From contig CAZFQG010000008.1 of assembly GCA_964520785.1 (NCBI GenBank), forward strand, positions 1 to 63,522: a stretch of DNA of 63,522 nucleotides. The letters are read 5' to 3'. Shown piece after piece: positions 27,744 to 36,776 of this stretch. The stretch's first letter is position 1. Each line of letters begins with the position of its first letter. The stretch comes from CAZFQG01 sp964520785 (GTDB taxonomy: Bacteria; Planctomycetota; Planctomycetia; Pirellulales; Thermoguttaceae). A program made the translations under genes and the position numbers. The notes under the pieces were generated by a model. It saw only the letters and a program-made list of their open reading frames with translations. It did not search any database and was not told where the DNA came from.

Positions 27744-28147
27744 TGCACCTACTCAACAAGAGGGGTATATGTATACATGGATAGGTGGGCGATGCTGAAT
27801 ATAAATGTCGCGCGGGAGTTGAAAAAAGAGTGAAAAAGAGGGACTTCGGACGCTCAATGATTGTCGTGGAAAATACTCCGTGATGGGGGTTTGAATACTT
27901 TACTATATGCGATTAAGCAAAAAAAGAAAAGGTCTGCGACAAAGCTATTCGCAGTCGACGCGAATTCTTTATATCCCTTATATTCTATAAACTATGTCAT
28001 CGTCCTATTTTATTTTGTTAGGAAAATAGCTTGACATTCCAATGCAGATTTAGAATACTTTGCAGTAATTAAGGTGTGTTGCTTCCATCGAGAGGCAGTG
28101 CATGATCCCTACTTTAGTGGGCTCTTGATAGTTAAAAGGAGACCGAA
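27744..28147. other. AT-rich divergent intergenic region
   Basis: About 400 bases between the divergent rnd and 74-aa-protein genes, visibly AT-rich from about 27760 to 28080, unlike the rest of the window. It includes the promoter candidate at 28031-28059. I see no coding frame or strong hairpin. The rnd promoter should lie at its left end. Confidence 0.55.
28031..28059 (+). promoter_or_regulatory. Sigma70-type promoter for the 74-aa protein
   Basis: A perfect TTGACA (28031-28036) is followed after 17 bases by AATACT (28054-28059), in an AT-rich stretch about 90 bases before the start codon at 28148. Confidence 0.6.
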
Positions 28148-28372
28148 GTGCAGAAATCCGTACTGGATGCGATCAAGGAAGGGTTGTGGGAGTTTGAGCC
28201 AGCCGAGGTCAATGAAGGGGAGTACGATCCTACCGACGCGATGCCCGGAACGAAGAGAAAACTCCATATCATGGCCGAACGCCTCAGGGCGGGCCTCCCA
28301 CTTTGGCACAGTGAAGATCGGAATAATCTGGATTCTCCGGGGCGCCCGGCCCGGATAAACCGCCCTCGGTGA
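28148..28372 (+). CDS. Small conserved planctomycete protein (74 aa)
   Basis: A short cytoplasmic protein with no signal or membrane segment. The GTG start at 28148 has AAAAGGAGA ideally placed upstream, and a good promoter lies further up. The sequence MQKSVLDAIKEGLWEFEP, then YDPTDAMPGTKRKL, then AERLRAGLPLWHSEDR resembles a short family I recall from planctomycete genomes, with the PGT-x2-KL and LPLWH blocks as its core. No function is known to me. The last ~15 residues look less ordered. The next gene has its own promoter. Confidence 0.75.
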   Translation: MQKSVLDAIKEGLWEFEPAEVNEGEYDPTDAMPGTKRKLHIMAERLRAGLPLWHSEDRNNLDSPGRPARINRPR

Positions 28373-28499
28373 GGACTTTGCCTTAACATCTTCCTTAACA
28401 TCTTGTCGGCCATTCTGGCGTCGGAACCTGCTCCCGGATGTGCCGAGACGGCCGACGGGAGGGGTAGTCCTCACTCCGAGGCGGTCACCCGCGCACGGC

Positions 28500-28526
28500 T
28501 TGACTAGCAAAAGGCGGTTCTATACT
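28500..28526 (+). promoter_or_regulatory. Sigma70-type promoter for the Asp-box protein
   Basis: TTGACT (28500-28505) and TATACT (28521-28526) are separated by 15 bases, slightly short, about 80 bases before the start at 28606. Confidence 0.45.
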
Positions 28527-28605
28527 TTCAGTGAATGGATATCGCGCCGATGCGAAGGTTCGTCGGTGCTCCCCCCGCCCCTTCACCCCTCCGAGGAAAC
28601 CACCG

Positions 28606-29871
28606 ATGAAACGGTCCTTGATGTCATTTGGTCTTCTTTTTGTCGTCGGCGCCGCGCTGCCGGCACTCGGCTTGGAGCCGAGCAAGCTCAGCCTCAAACG
28701 GGCCGAGGCGCTCGAAGCAACATCGCCACTGCGAGGAGCCCTTTACCAGAAGAGTCAGGGGCTGGAGATGATCAACCACGGACAATACTCGCCGGATAAC
28801 GGCAAGACGTGGGAACCGATGGAGACAGGTCCGGACTTCGACTCTAAGTTGCCGTATGGCTACCGCCGCAATCCGCACCCGGGATGGCGAGATCCGGTCA
28901 ATGGAAACATCCTCGTTCTCTTGAACTGCATGGACACGCCGGACAAGGACCCCAGGGCGCACGAGCCTCGCTGGCAGTGGTACTGGTACTACTTACGTTA
29001 TCGGGTCTCCGCCGACGGCGGCAGGACGTTTCTCTTCGACGAGCCGATCATTCAGAAAGGGGAGAAATACTCGCCGGAGCACCCGCTGGACGGGGTCCAT
29101 ATCGGGAAGAACTGCTATTTCCTCGGCGACGTCGGATGCGACCCGATTCGCACGCGCGAGGGGACGATTCTCGTTCCCATGCAATGGCCGCCGTTGAATC
29201 CCAATGGTGATGGTTTCTATAATCCCGGCGGTGGATGGTATTGGCTCGATAGCCGGATCCTCATCGGACGGTGGACCGAGGACAACCATATCGAATGGGA
29301 CGTGTCGGATTCGATCGAGGGGGACGGCGACCGGACGGCAAGGGGTCTTTACGAGCCGACGCTGGCTCAGATGCCGGATGGCAACATACTGTGCGTCATG
29401 CGCGGAAGCAACGGCGGCCCTCGCGATTCGTCCTGCCAGTGGCCGAGCTACAAATGGAAAAGCGTCTCCAAGGATGGCGGCCATACCTGGAGCAAACCGG
29501 AGCCGTGGACCTATTCCGATGGAGAAACGTTCTTCTCGCCTTCGTCGATGTCGGAACTCCTTACCCATTCCAACGGGCGAATCTACTGGATCGGCAATCT
29601 CAGCGAGGGCAACTGCCAGGCGAATCATCCCAGGTGGCCGCTGGTCATCGGTGAGGTTGATCCCAAGACCTACGGACTGATCCGAGAGAGCGTTTTGGTC
29701 ATCGACACGAAGAAGCCGGAAGAGGACGATGTGAATCTCTCGCACTGGCATGCCTACGTGGACCGTCCGACCGGCGACATTGTTTTGGCGATGGACCGCG
29801 CGAGCAAAGGTTACAAGAGCCGGCAGCCGATGCTCTACGTCGTCGCGGTGGAGCCGGCCAAGGGGGAATAA
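28606..29871 (+). CDS. Secreted BNR/Asp-box (sialidase-like) protein
   Basis: A 421-residue exported protein. The ATG at 28606 has GAGGAA upstream and begins a signal peptide (MKRSLMSFGLLFVVGAALPALG). The mature chain shows repeated Asp-box motifs (S-x-D-x-G-x-T-W/F): SPDNGKTWEP, SADGGRTFLF and SKDGGHTWSKP, diagnostic of a six-bladed sialidase-type propeller. Many planctomycete exo-alpha-sialidase-annotated proteins of this length exist. I could not verify the arginine triad and Tyr/Glu pair of true sialidases, so the activity may be on another glycan or lost. It stands as a single gene convergent with the lipid-like operon. Confidence 0.82.
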   Translation: MKRSLMSFGLLFVVGAALPALGLEPSKLSLKRAEALEATSPLRGALYQKSQGLEMINHGQYSPDNGKTWEPMETGPDFDSKLPYGYRRNPHPGWRDPVNGNILVLLNCMDTPDKDPRAHEPRWQWYWYYLRYRVSADGGRTFLFDEPIIQKGEKYSPEHPLDGVHIGKNCYFLGDVGCDPIRTREGTILVPMQWPPLNPNGDGFYNPGGGWYWLDSRILIGRWTEDNHIEWDVSDSIEGDGDRTARGLYEPTLAQMPDGNILCVMRGSNGGPRDSSCQWPSYKWKSVSKDGGHTWSKPEPWTYSDGETFFSPSSMSELLTHSNGRIYWIGNLSEGNCQANHPRWPLVIGEVDPKTYGLIRESVLVIDTKKPEEDDVNLSHWHAYVDRPTGDIVLAMDRASKGYKSRQPMLYVVAVEPAKGE

Positions 29872-29996
29872 GCCGCAGGCGTTTCCTCCGGCGATGCCTC
29901 CGCCTTCCGTGTCCCTGGGAACCGCCGTCACGGCCGCCGGCGGACGCTAGTGGATGAGGATTCTGGATGGCCGCGGGTGGCCGGGCTGTGGACGCG

Positions 29997-31004
29997 CTAT
30001 CCAGATGCGTCCAACTCCGCCAAACGCCGATACCTCGCGGCGCTGAAATCCAGATTGGAACTCACCACGCGGACCGCGTAGAGCGACGGGTCGAGGACCG
30101 GTTCCTTCAGATTGAGCAGATTCGAAACGGTCGTTACCACGGCACCGAAGCAGATGCCCATCCACAAGGGAAGAGTCATCGTCTTGATCCTCTTCTCCGG
30201 CAGAAACCGCGCGGCGACGAAACGATAGAAATCGTCGACCGACGTCCATTTTTCATCAAGCACGTGGAAAGCCTCTCCGGCGGCTTCGGGAAGTGTCGCC
30301 GCGAGGTAGTTTGCCCGGGCGATGGTGTCGACGTGGACCTTGGGCCAGCGGTTTTGGCCTCGCCATTTGCCGAAGTGAACGATCCACGGGGACCAGGCCA
30401 GAAAATCGCGGACCCGCTTCGTCATGCTCGGGTCGTCCTCTCCCCAAACGGCGGCGGGACGGACGATCGAGTAGCGGTCCTTGGGAAGATTCGCTCGAAT
30501 CCACTTTTCCGAGAGTATCTTGAACATGGGGTAGAAGCTTTTCGGCCGCGGATCGTAATCGAGTTCTTCCTCCGTCTCACCGTTGAAGTCCCGCATCCCG
30601 TAAACGTCCGTCGTGGAAATGAAGACGAAACGGCCGACTTCGTGCCGCATGCTGAGATCGCCCAGGTACCGGACGGCATCGTAATTCGCCCTGCAGAACG
30701 CACTGCGTCCGCCGACGTCGCTGGCCCTGGCGGCGCAGTGGACGACGGCGTCGAACGGACCGGCGGAGGAGGTGAAAACCGTTTCGAGCGACTCGATATC
30801 CGTGATATTCGCCTTCACCTCCACGACCCGCCTGGCGGCCTCGGAATCCTCCGGGGTCGGCAACGGTTTGCGGTGCGTCATCGCGTGAACCGTCCATCCC
30901 CGGCGGAGGAATTCCCGGGCCGTGTGAAAGCCGATGAAACCGGCGGCTCCGGTGACGAGAACCCGCTGGGGGGCTGTCGCGCGGAATTCTAAATGATCTG
31001 CCAT
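29997..31004 (-). CDS. Extended SDR / NAD-dependent epimerase-dehydratase, last gene of the TetR operon
   Basis: A 335-residue NAD(P)-dependent oxidoreductase. The ATG at 31004 lies inside the end of the oxoamine synthase gene (16-base overlap), which supports coupling; a longer frame upstream is just overlap. The Rossmann motif GAAGFIG is at the N-terminus, and the catalytic YPMFK (Y-x3-K) follows a Ser/Thr-rich strand. A hydrophobic segment near the C-terminus (MGICFGAVVTTVSNLL) suggests membrane association, as in 3-beta-hydroxysteroid dehydrogenase-like and bacterial ceramide-reductase-type enzymes. Next to an alpha-oxoamine synthase it is a good candidate to reduce that enzyme's ketone product. 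The substrate is inferred, not shown. Confidence 0.85.
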   Translation of the reverse strand: MADHLEFRATAPQRVLVTGAAGFIGFHTAREFLRRGWTVHAMTHRKPLPTPEDSEAARRVVEVKANITDIESLETVFTSSAGPFDAVVHCAARASDVGGRSAFCRANYDAVRYLGDLSMRHEVGRFVFISTTDVYGMRDFNGETEEELDYDPRPKSFYPMFKILSEKWIRANLPKDRYSIVRPAAVWGEDDPSMTKRVRDFLAWSPWIVHFGKWRGQNRWPKVHVDTIARANYLAATLPEAAGEAFHVLDEKWTSVDDFYRFVAARFLPEKRIKTMTLPLWMGICFGAVVTTVSNLLNLKEPVLDPSLYAVRVVSSNLDFSAARYRRLAELDASG

Positions 31005-32233
31005 TGCTTTCCCGCTTCGATGATGATTGCGACCGCCCTTTCCATTTGCCGCTGGGTGAGCGTGCTCATCACGCACAGCCGAACGCGGGCTTCCTTCCTG
31101 CGGACGGCCGGATAGGTGACGATGTTCGTGTAAACGCCCCGGACGACCAGTTCCCGGTGGAAACCGGCCAGTTTTTTCTCGTCACCTACAATCAGCGGGA
31201 TGATTCCGGACGCGGCGTTTCCCATGTTGAAGCCGGCCGACGCCAGGGCCGTTTTGAGGAAACGGACGTTCTCGCACAGCTCGGCCCGGCCGGCGGTATC
31301 GGCTTCGAGCAGCTTGAAGACTTCGAGTAATCCGGCCACCACCGGTGCCGGCAACGCGGTGGAGAAGAAATACGTCCGGGCATACAGGCGGAGGTAACGG
31401 ATGACATCCTTGCGTCCGGCGCAGAACCCGCCCAGTCCGCCGGGGGCCTTGGTCAAAGGGCTGACGTGAAGATCGACGTCCGCCATCACGCCGAACGCTT
31501 CGGCCGTGCCTCTCCCGGTCGGACCGACTACCCCGATTCCATGGGCATCATCCACCATCACCCGCGCACCGTATTCCCGCGCAAACCGGACGATCTCGTC
31601 GAGCGGCGCCAGGTCGCCGTGCATCGAGAAGACGCCGTCGGTCACGATCAAACGGCTCGATTGATCGTCCGGCAGGTGTTTCAAAACGTGCTCAAGCCGG
31701 TCCGTCCGGCGGTGCGGGAAGACCTTCAACCGTGCCCCGGAAAGAACCGCGCCGTCGAAAATCGACGCGTGATTCGCCGAATCGTTTATGATCACGTCAC
31801 CCGGCCGGCACAATGCCGATAGGACGCCCACATTTGTGCCGTAACCGGAAGGAAACAGAACCGCGTCGTCGGCGCCGTAGAACCGCGCGATCGTCTCCTC
31901 CAGTTGACGATGGAGGTCGCAAATCCCGGCGTAGAGGGAAACGGCCCCCGTACCGTAACCGTAACGGCGCGTTGCCTCGATCGAGGCACTGACGACATCG
32001 GGATGCGTCGTCAGGTTCAGATAGGAATTCGATCCGAGCATGATCGTTTGGCGCTCGGTCCGGCCGTCATGCAGCCGCACTTCCGGCTGGGCCGAATCGA
32101 GACAGATCAGTCCCAGACCGTCGAGCATCTGCTCGGGATTCTCGGAAAGGTACGCATCCAGGGCCTTGGCCCGGTCGAAGAGATCACCACCGGCGCTCTC
32201 TCGGTGGAAATCTTCGAAATGCTTCTCGCTCAT
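30989..32233 (-). CDS. Alpha-oxoamine synthase (AONS/KBL/serine-palmitoyltransferase superfamily)
   Basis: A 414-residue PLP enzyme of fold type I. This family condenses an amino acid with an acyl thioester, releasing CO2. Visible features are LGSNSYLNL near residue 66, YGYGTGAVSLYAG, the His of NHASIFDG, the PLP-binding DDAHGIGVVG with its Asp and His, and the Schiff-base Lys in LTKAPGGLGGF. Members include KBL, AONS (BioF), ALAS and serine palmitoyltransferase; sequence alone does not tell which. No other biotin genes are present, while a lipid kinase and an SDR are in the same operon, so I favour a long-chain-base or aminolipid product. AGGAT lies before the ATG, about 15 bases after the truncated flavoenzyme gene. 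Confidence 0.9.
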   Translation of the reverse strand: MSEKHFEDFHRESAGGDLFDRAKALDAYLSENPEQMLDGLGLICLDSAQPEVRLHDGRTERQTIMLGSNSYLNLTTHPDVVSASIEATRRYGYGTGAVSLYAGICDLHRQLEETIARFYGADDAVLFPSGYGTNVGVLSALCRPGDVIINDSANHASIFDGAVLSGARLKVFPHRRTDRLEHVLKHLPDDQSSRLIVTDGVFSMHGDLAPLDEIVRFAREYGARVMVDDAHGIGVVGPTGRGTAEAFGVMADVDLHVSPLTKAPGGLGGFCAGRKDVIRYLRLYARTYFFSTALPAPVVAGLLEVFKLLEADTAGRAELCENVRFLKTALASAGFNMGNAASGIIPLIVGDEKKLAGFHRELVVRGVYTNIVTYPAVRRKEARVRLCVMSTLTQRQMERAVAIIIEAGKQWQII

Positions 32234-32248
32234 GACGGCATCCTCATT

Positions 32249-32644
32249 TCAAGACGGATCGGAAATGACCACCGGTTCTCCCGTCGCGGTGGCTCGCGTT
32301 TGTCTTCCCGTATGAGCGAGTTGGGCGAAAATCCGTGTCCGGGGATTGGCGTCTCGCACCGATTGGATAACCCTGCTCCACGGCTCGATGAGCGCGTCGC
32401 GGTCCATCCCGGCCTGTCCCGGCTGCATCGCTCGGCCCCGCCGGGAGACGAAGCAGAATCCGGTAATGATCGTCCCGGCACCCCCCTCCGCCAACGTTCC
32501 GTAGAGCCGGGCGAAGGCGTTGACATCCGGGACCCCTTTGGCGTCGGCCATGCCCTCGAACGTCGCCGAACGGACGAACCGATTTGGGAGCGTCAGCCGT
32601 TTAAGCGCCAGCGGCGCGAAGAAATCCGTATTAGCCGAACACAT
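32249..32644 (-). pseudogene. Truncated old-yellow-enzyme-type FMN oxidoreductase (N-terminal third)
   Basis: The 131 codons encode only the first strands of an NADH:flavin oxidoreductase / old yellow enzyme barrel: FFAPLALKRLTLPNRFVRSA, then EGGAGTIITG and IFAQLAHTGRQT. A normal member is about 350-400 residues or longer and has an essential C-terminal half with FMN and substrate His/Asn/Tyr residues; here a stop follows GEPVVISDPS and the oxoamine synthase starts 15 bases later. The start ATG at 32644 lies inside the end of the ThiL-like gene (14-base overlap), so the 5' end keeps its operon position. Either the gene suffered a deletion that spared its neighbour, or a short stable domain is made; I think deletion is likelier. 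Confidence 0.7.
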
Positions 32645-33590
32645 GCCGCACCTGGGTGAGGATGGCCTGGATATAGTCCTCTTGATCGGTGGATGCCCTT
32701 GGGCAGGGGGGCGGTTCCGTAACATGCCGGGGCCTGCCGTCGACTTGCAGGAAGAGGCCCGGTTCGGATGATGGAAGCGTGCGGCCGATACACGCCGCCC
32801 CGATGCCGGGTATCTCTCCGGGGGCCGCCGCGAAAAGTAACTCGTATTCCCCCGCCCCGCCGAAGAGAAACGCCGGCGGTGGGACATCCCGCTTCGCGGC
32901 GAATTCGATAACGGCCGTATCGTAGGGCAGGCTCGCGGCGTCGATCTCGAATCGCATCGCCGGGTTTTGGGTATGCAATGTCCACAGCGAGTCCATCAGT
33001 CCGCCACTGGTGTCGATGCAGGCGGCGGCATGCATCCTGATGTACCGCGATTCGGCCGAACGAAGTTCCAGCTTCGGGGCGGGCAGACGATTGAGTACCG
33101 CCAAATTGGCATCCCCCAGCGTTCCGGTAATCCACAGGGAATGCTCCGTGGCCGGCATCCGGCGGGTGACGGGGCGGCCCGATTCAACCGAGCCCAGCGC
33201 GGCACCGGTGTAACGCCAGGCCGGGGCATGGCCCAGGTCGCCGCCGAGCAGAAACACGCTCGCCTCGTCGAGGGCCAGACGGATTCCCTCAACGAGCGTT
33301 TCCACGTTCCACGTTTGCGGCGGAAGGACCATCGCGTGCAGGAAGAACCGGGGCGTCGCTCCGCAGGCGAATAGGTCGCTCAAGACTCCGGTGACCAGAT
33401 TGTGCCCCAAGTTTTCAGCCTCCAGCCCGCCGAACGCGTCCTCCGCTTCCGAGAATTCATCCACCGTGATCGCCCAGAGTTCATCCGCGATGGTTACGAT
33501 TTCCGCGTCCGATTCAAACGGGCCGTTTCGCTGATCGGGAGCCCGCGGGAACTTCCGCCAAATGGCGTTTATAAGCGATTCTTCACGCAT
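32631..33590 (-). CDS. ThiL-like / AIR-synthase-related ATP-dependent kinase family protein
   Basis: A 319-residue protein of the PurM/ThiL superfamily. Family features are the VTIADELWAITVD strand, SDLFACGATPRFF, CIDTSGGLMDSLW (the ThiL DxSDGL-like block) and FLFGGAGEYELLFA (the GGEDYELLF-like block). True ThiL phosphorylates thiamine monophosphate, but several metal-binding Asp positions differ (TSG for SDG, AGE for GED), so it may act on another phospho-acceptor. The ATG at 33590 overlaps the lipid kinase stop by eight bases. Placement in an operon of lipid-type genes, with no thiamine genes nearby, argues for a pathway-specific role. Confidence 0.8.
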   Translation of the reverse strand: MREESLINAIWRKFPRAPDQRNGPFESDAEIVTIADELWAITVDEFSEAEDAFGGLEAENLGHNLVTGVLSDLFACGATPRFFLHAMVLPPQTWNVETLVEGIRLALDEASVFLLGGDLGHAPAWRYTGAALGSVESGRPVTRRMPATEHSLWITGTLGDANLAVLNRLPAPKLELRSAESRYIRMHAAACIDTSGGLMDSLWTLHTQNPAMRFEIDAASLPYDTAVIEFAAKRDVPPPAFLFGGAGEYELLFAAAPGEIPGIGAACIGRTLPSSEPGLFLQVDGRPRHVTEPPPCPRASTDQEDYIQAILTQVRHVFG

Positions 33591-34482
33591 CGGTCGCTCC
33601 TATCAGATCGAGACATCGGGAGACCAACTCCGCCTCCACCGGCAGGAAACCTCGTGGATCTCCGTCGAATTCGACCTCGACCGGCTTCGCGGCGGTAACG
33701 CGGACATGGGAAAACGGTTCGAGAAAGACATCCGTACGGTGAACGATCTTCCCGGTATAGAATCCCGGGAGCCGAAGACACAGACCGATCCGCCCTTGTC
33801 CCATGACGGCAACGGCGAATGCCCGGCCGTCGTCGTTCGCCAGCGGCAAATCGAGCCTCAGTCCCGATGCGATATACGGGTTCTTCATCAGAACCAGGTG
33901 ATTGCATCGCGACAGGTGTTGCATCCGGCCGTCTATCTCGACGGTGACGTCGGCCGGCGAACTCAGGGCAATCGCCTTCAGAACTCCAAGCATCGTTCCC
34001 GGGGTATCCCCGAGGAACCTGCGATAGCGGTTCGCGAACCTTGCGACCCGGCCGCCGAATCCGACATTGCAGCTACAACCGCAATGCGCACTCGCCGGGT
34101 TGCCCTCCGCGTCGTGATACGCCAGGCGAAGGAGATCGACCCGCTTGGACCTGGCCGCAATCAAGGTTTCGACCGCGAGGTCCGGCTTCGTGGGGATTCC
34201 ATGAAACGCGCAGAAATCAGGACTCGTCCCCGCATACAGAACGCCCATTTTGACGCTTTTCCCCCCTTGGAGAACACCGCAAAGCACTTCGCTGATCGTG
34301 CCGTCTCCTCCCACCGCGACGACGGTCTCTTCCGATGCCGCGACGATCTCGGTCGCGTGTCCAGGATATTCGGTTTGAATCAATCGCGCGTCAACCCCGG
34401 CCGTCGCCAGCCGGTCGAGCCAGTAGGGCCACCAGCGGCGTGCTCTGCCATTTCTGGATTGGGGACATGCGATGAGGATCAT
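33583..34482 (-). CDS. Diacylglycerol-kinase-catalytic-domain lipid kinase
   Basis: A 299-residue lipid kinase of the DAGK/sphingosine-kinase/YegS superfamily. The ATG at 34482 overlaps the radical-SAM stop (ATGA). The nucleotide-binding GGDGT is present (VVAVGGDGTISEVLCG), preceded by the N-terminal MILIACPQSRNG strand (the usual NPxSG is replaced by CPQSRNG) and followed by YAGTSPDFCAFHGIP, where the family usually has GTGNDFA. The C-terminal half forms the lid beta-sandwich, with FDGDP near the end. Such enzymes phosphorylate a lipid hydroxyl at the membrane face. With the oxoamine synthase and SDR in the same operon, a ceramide-like, long-chain-base or prenylated-lipid acceptor is plausible. 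Confidence 0.83.
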   Translation of the reverse strand: MILIACPQSRNGRARRWWPYWLDRLATAGVDARLIQTEYPGHATEIVAASEETVVAVGGDGTISEVLCGVLQGGKSVKMGVLYAGTSPDFCAFHGIPTKPDLAVETLIAARSKRVDLLRLAYHDAEGNPASAHCGCSCNVGFGGRVARFANRYRRFLGDTPGTMLGVLKAIALSSPADVTVEIDGRMQHLSRCNHLVLMKNPYIASGLRLDLPLANDDGRAFAVAVMGQGRIGLCLRLPGFYTGKIVHRTDVFLEPFSHVRVTAAKPVEVEFDGDPRGFLPVEAELVSRCLDLIGATDA

Positions 34483-35747
34483 TTCGAATATATCCTCAGC
34501 TTTTCGTACAAGGGGGTCGGCTCGCCGCGGTCCCACTTTTCGACGAGTTCCTTCGTAATTGTCCAGGGCAGAGGCGTCGCGTCGATCCGGTGCTCGTGCA
34601 TTTTCGCGGCGATGGCCGGCGCCTGCGTGCAACAGAGCCAATCGGCACACGGCGTCGGGAAGTAAGAGCGCATCCGCTGGTACACCGTCTCGAAGCCTTC
34701 CTCGTCGATGTTGCCGAACGAAATGTTCAGAAACTCGCACGGCTGCAATTCTCCGGAGGCACCGACATAAAGGCGGTCGATGCCGCCGGCGCTGCACCCG
34801 AAAGACTCCAACCGTTCCTCGAAGACCTGCGCCGCCAGGCCGGGGTAGTCGGCGCACGCGGCCGAGTTGTACCGCCGGTGGGCGGCGCGAACCGTGCGGA
34901 TCAAGTCCGCGTCGAAGGCAAGCCGGTCGTCGGCGCCGAGCCAGCCGCCGGAGGGCTTCGGATGGATCAACTGGACGAAATCCGCGTCGAGTTCCTTCGC
35001 CAGGTCCATCAGCGCGTCGAGGCGACCGGCGAGAAGTTGGTCGCGTGTCAGGACACTGTTGATCGCGGTGGAAAGCCCCAGTCGGCGGCACAGCCGCACC
35101 GCGCCGCATGCCGCTTCGAACGCCCCTTCGCGGCCGGTGAATGCGTCGTGTTCCTTCGCGTCGGGAGAGTGGATCGAGACCATCAGTCCCAAGAGACGCC
35201 TCCCCCGGAGTCTCTCGAGCTTCTCGCGATCGACCAGAGCCCCGTTCGTATTGACCCAGATCTCCGACCGATCATCGAGCGCGTCCAGTAGTGTCTCCAG
35301 CCGCTCCATCCGGTGAAACGGTTCGCCCCCCTCGATGTCGAAGAGAGCCACTCCGGCATCGCGGAGCTTCAGGGCCGTTTGAACGAGGCTCTCGATGCTC
35401 ACGTCCTTGCCCCGGTCGCGTCGCTGATAACAGTGGGGGCAGTGGAACGAGCATGCCTTCGTGATCGAGTAGACGACCGTCGCCGGTCCCGGCGGCCGCA
35501 GCACCAGCTTTGCCTCCAGGGCGTGAAAAAAGGCCTTTGACGGATAAGCCGGCAGATAGAGCTGCAACTTCGTTCCCCGGCACGTGCGAACCGCTTTGTC
35601 CGGCCAAAATCGTGCCAGGAGCACCGCGGCGCGGCGGAGGAAGACCGCGTAGCGCCATGGATTCAGCCGAAACAGATAATGGATCGCCACATGCACGGCT
35701 ATTCGGCCGTACAAAAACCCCTTCCGAAAGCCGGTGAGCGTTTTCAT
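34479..35747 (-). CDS. Radical SAM protein with SPASM-like C-terminus
   Basis: A 422-residue radical SAM enzyme. The ATG at 35747 overlaps the UbiA stop (ATGA); the much longer upstream frame is out of register with UbiA and is not coding. An N-terminal ~75-residue basic/hydrophobic region precedes the cluster motif CSFHCPHC (C-x3-C-x2-C, residues ~112-119). The barrel shows DIEGGEPF and WVNTNGALV. The C-terminal region has spaced cysteines (FGCSAGG, LQPCEF, CADWLCC), suggesting an auxiliary SPASM/twitch-type Fe-S site. These enzymes usually modify peptides, but no precursor peptide is visible here, so it may instead act on a lipid or quinone-like intermediate. Substrate unknown. Confidence 0.86.
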   Translation of the reverse strand: MKTLTGFRKGFLYGRIAVHVAIHYLFRLNPWRYAVFLRRAAVLLARFWPDKAVRTCRGTKLQLYLPAYPSKAFFHALEAKLVLRPPGPATVVYSITKACSFHCPHCYQRRDRGKDVSIESLVQTALKLRDAGVALFDIEGGEPFHRMERLETLLDALDDRSEIWVNTNGALVDREKLERLRGRRLLGLMVSIHSPDAKEHDAFTGREGAFEAACGAVRLCRRLGLSTAINSVLTRDQLLAGRLDALMDLAKELDADFVQLIHPKPSGGWLGADDRLAFDADLIRTVRAAHRRYNSAACADYPGLAAQVFEERLESFGCSAGGIDRLYVGASGELQPCEFLNISFGNIDEEGFETVYQRMRSYFPTPCADWLCCTQAPAIAAKMHEHRIDATPLPWTITKELVEKWDRGEPTPLYEKLRIYSK

Positions 35748-36718
35748 GATTTCGGGTCTCCATGTAGACCGAACAAGACGCCGATAAGGACGTACGACGC
35801 GATCAAGAGAGACACCGCCAAAGGACCGTTGAAAATGGCGATGAGCGTACACTGCCCCGCGACACATGCCCTGATATTGGTCGACAGACTGAAGTGCGTT
35901 CTCTCGCCGACCGGATAGCAGAAGTACAAGTACGCCGTCCGGCACTGAAGGAACCACGTAACGATACAACAAAACAGGAAGGTCTTGGGGTAGAGGACAT
36001 CCTCGATCGGCAACCAACCGATGTGGACGAAAAAGAGAAGCGCCGCCGCCGTAATGAAGGCCCCGACGATCCCGGCATACCGGGCCGCACCGACTCCGTA
36101 CCGAACGATAAACGTCTTTCTCTTCGCCGCCTTGTCGCCGTCGTAATCCTTGAAGTAGGTGTAGAACGTCATCAGGCCGTTGAGCAGGGCGACAAGCGCC
36201 AATCCGACCAGTCGGTTCGTCGTGAAAAGGGGCGAAAGGAGCGGACCGGCCGCGAGAAATCCATATGCCGTGCACGTCGCGATGGAAAGCCCGAAAACCA
36301 GATTGCCCGTGAGGCTCAGGGCTTTGGCGTATTCGTAGACGACGTTGAGGACGATCCCGGCAATCGCCGGGATGAGAGCCCATGGGTTGAGCGCCCAGGT
36401 GACGGCAAGCATGACGGACAGGAGCAGACCGGTGACGCTCAGGGCGAAACGAGGCGTCAGTTCGCCGGTGACCATCGGCCGATTCGGCGCGTTGATCCGG
36501 TCTTCCTGAAGACCAAGATAGTCGTTGATGATCTGATTGACGCCCCACGCCAGGAAGAGCATGCAGAGAATGAGGAGGTTCTTCGCGGTGTTTGCCTGGT
36601 CGGGCGCCTTGAAAGCGTAGAACGCCACGCCGACCCACCCCGCGATTCCGGTGACGAATGCGTAATACAGCCGCATCGACTTGATATAGGCGATCGTTTG
36701 TCTTTTCAGAGTGCCCAT
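35744..36718 (-). CDS. UbiA-family membrane prenyltransferase
   Basis: A 324-residue polytopic membrane enzyme with about eight or nine helices. I place the start at 36718 (AAGGAA upstream); an ATG at 36760 would add 14 residues without a ribosome binding site. Both Asp-rich Mg-diphosphate motifs are present: NDYLGLQEDRINAPNRP and YFKDYDGDKAAKRKTF. UbiA enzymes move a prenyl group onto an aromatic or glycerol-type acceptor (ubiquinone, menaquinone, chlorophyll, heme A/O and archaeal ether-lipid pathways). The GLQEDRINAPNRP block resembles the prenylglycerol, chlorophyll and homogentisate branches more than UbiA or MenA proper, but I cannot assign the acceptor. First structural gene after the regulator, with a palindromic operator just upstream. 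Confidence 0.87.
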   Translation of the reverse strand: MGTLKRQTIAYIKSMRLYYAFVTGIAGWVGVAFYAFKAPDQANTAKNLLILCMLFLAWGVNQIINDYLGLQEDRINAPNRPMVTGELTPRFALSVTGLLLSVMLAVTWALNPWALIPAIAGIVLNVVYEYAKALSLTGNLVFGLSIATCTAYGFLAAGPLLSPLFTTNRLVGLALVALLNGLMTFYTYFKDYDGDKAAKRKTFIVRYGVGAARYAGIVGAFITAAALLFFVHIGWLPIEDVLYPKTFLFCCIVTWFLQCRTAYLYFCYPVGERTHFSLSTNIRACVAGQCTLIAIFNGPLAVSLLIASYVLIGVLFGLHGDPKS

Positions 36719-36776
36719 GCCTCGGCTGTTCCTTACCGCTGGTAAGTAGGGTGGCTTCATTACGAAACCGCTATCA

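Noticed and set aside
33583..36638. Single very long minus-strand frames spanning several operon genes
   Set aside because: They are out-of-frame extensions upstream of real starts; the true genes overlap by a few bases with ATGA-type junctions.
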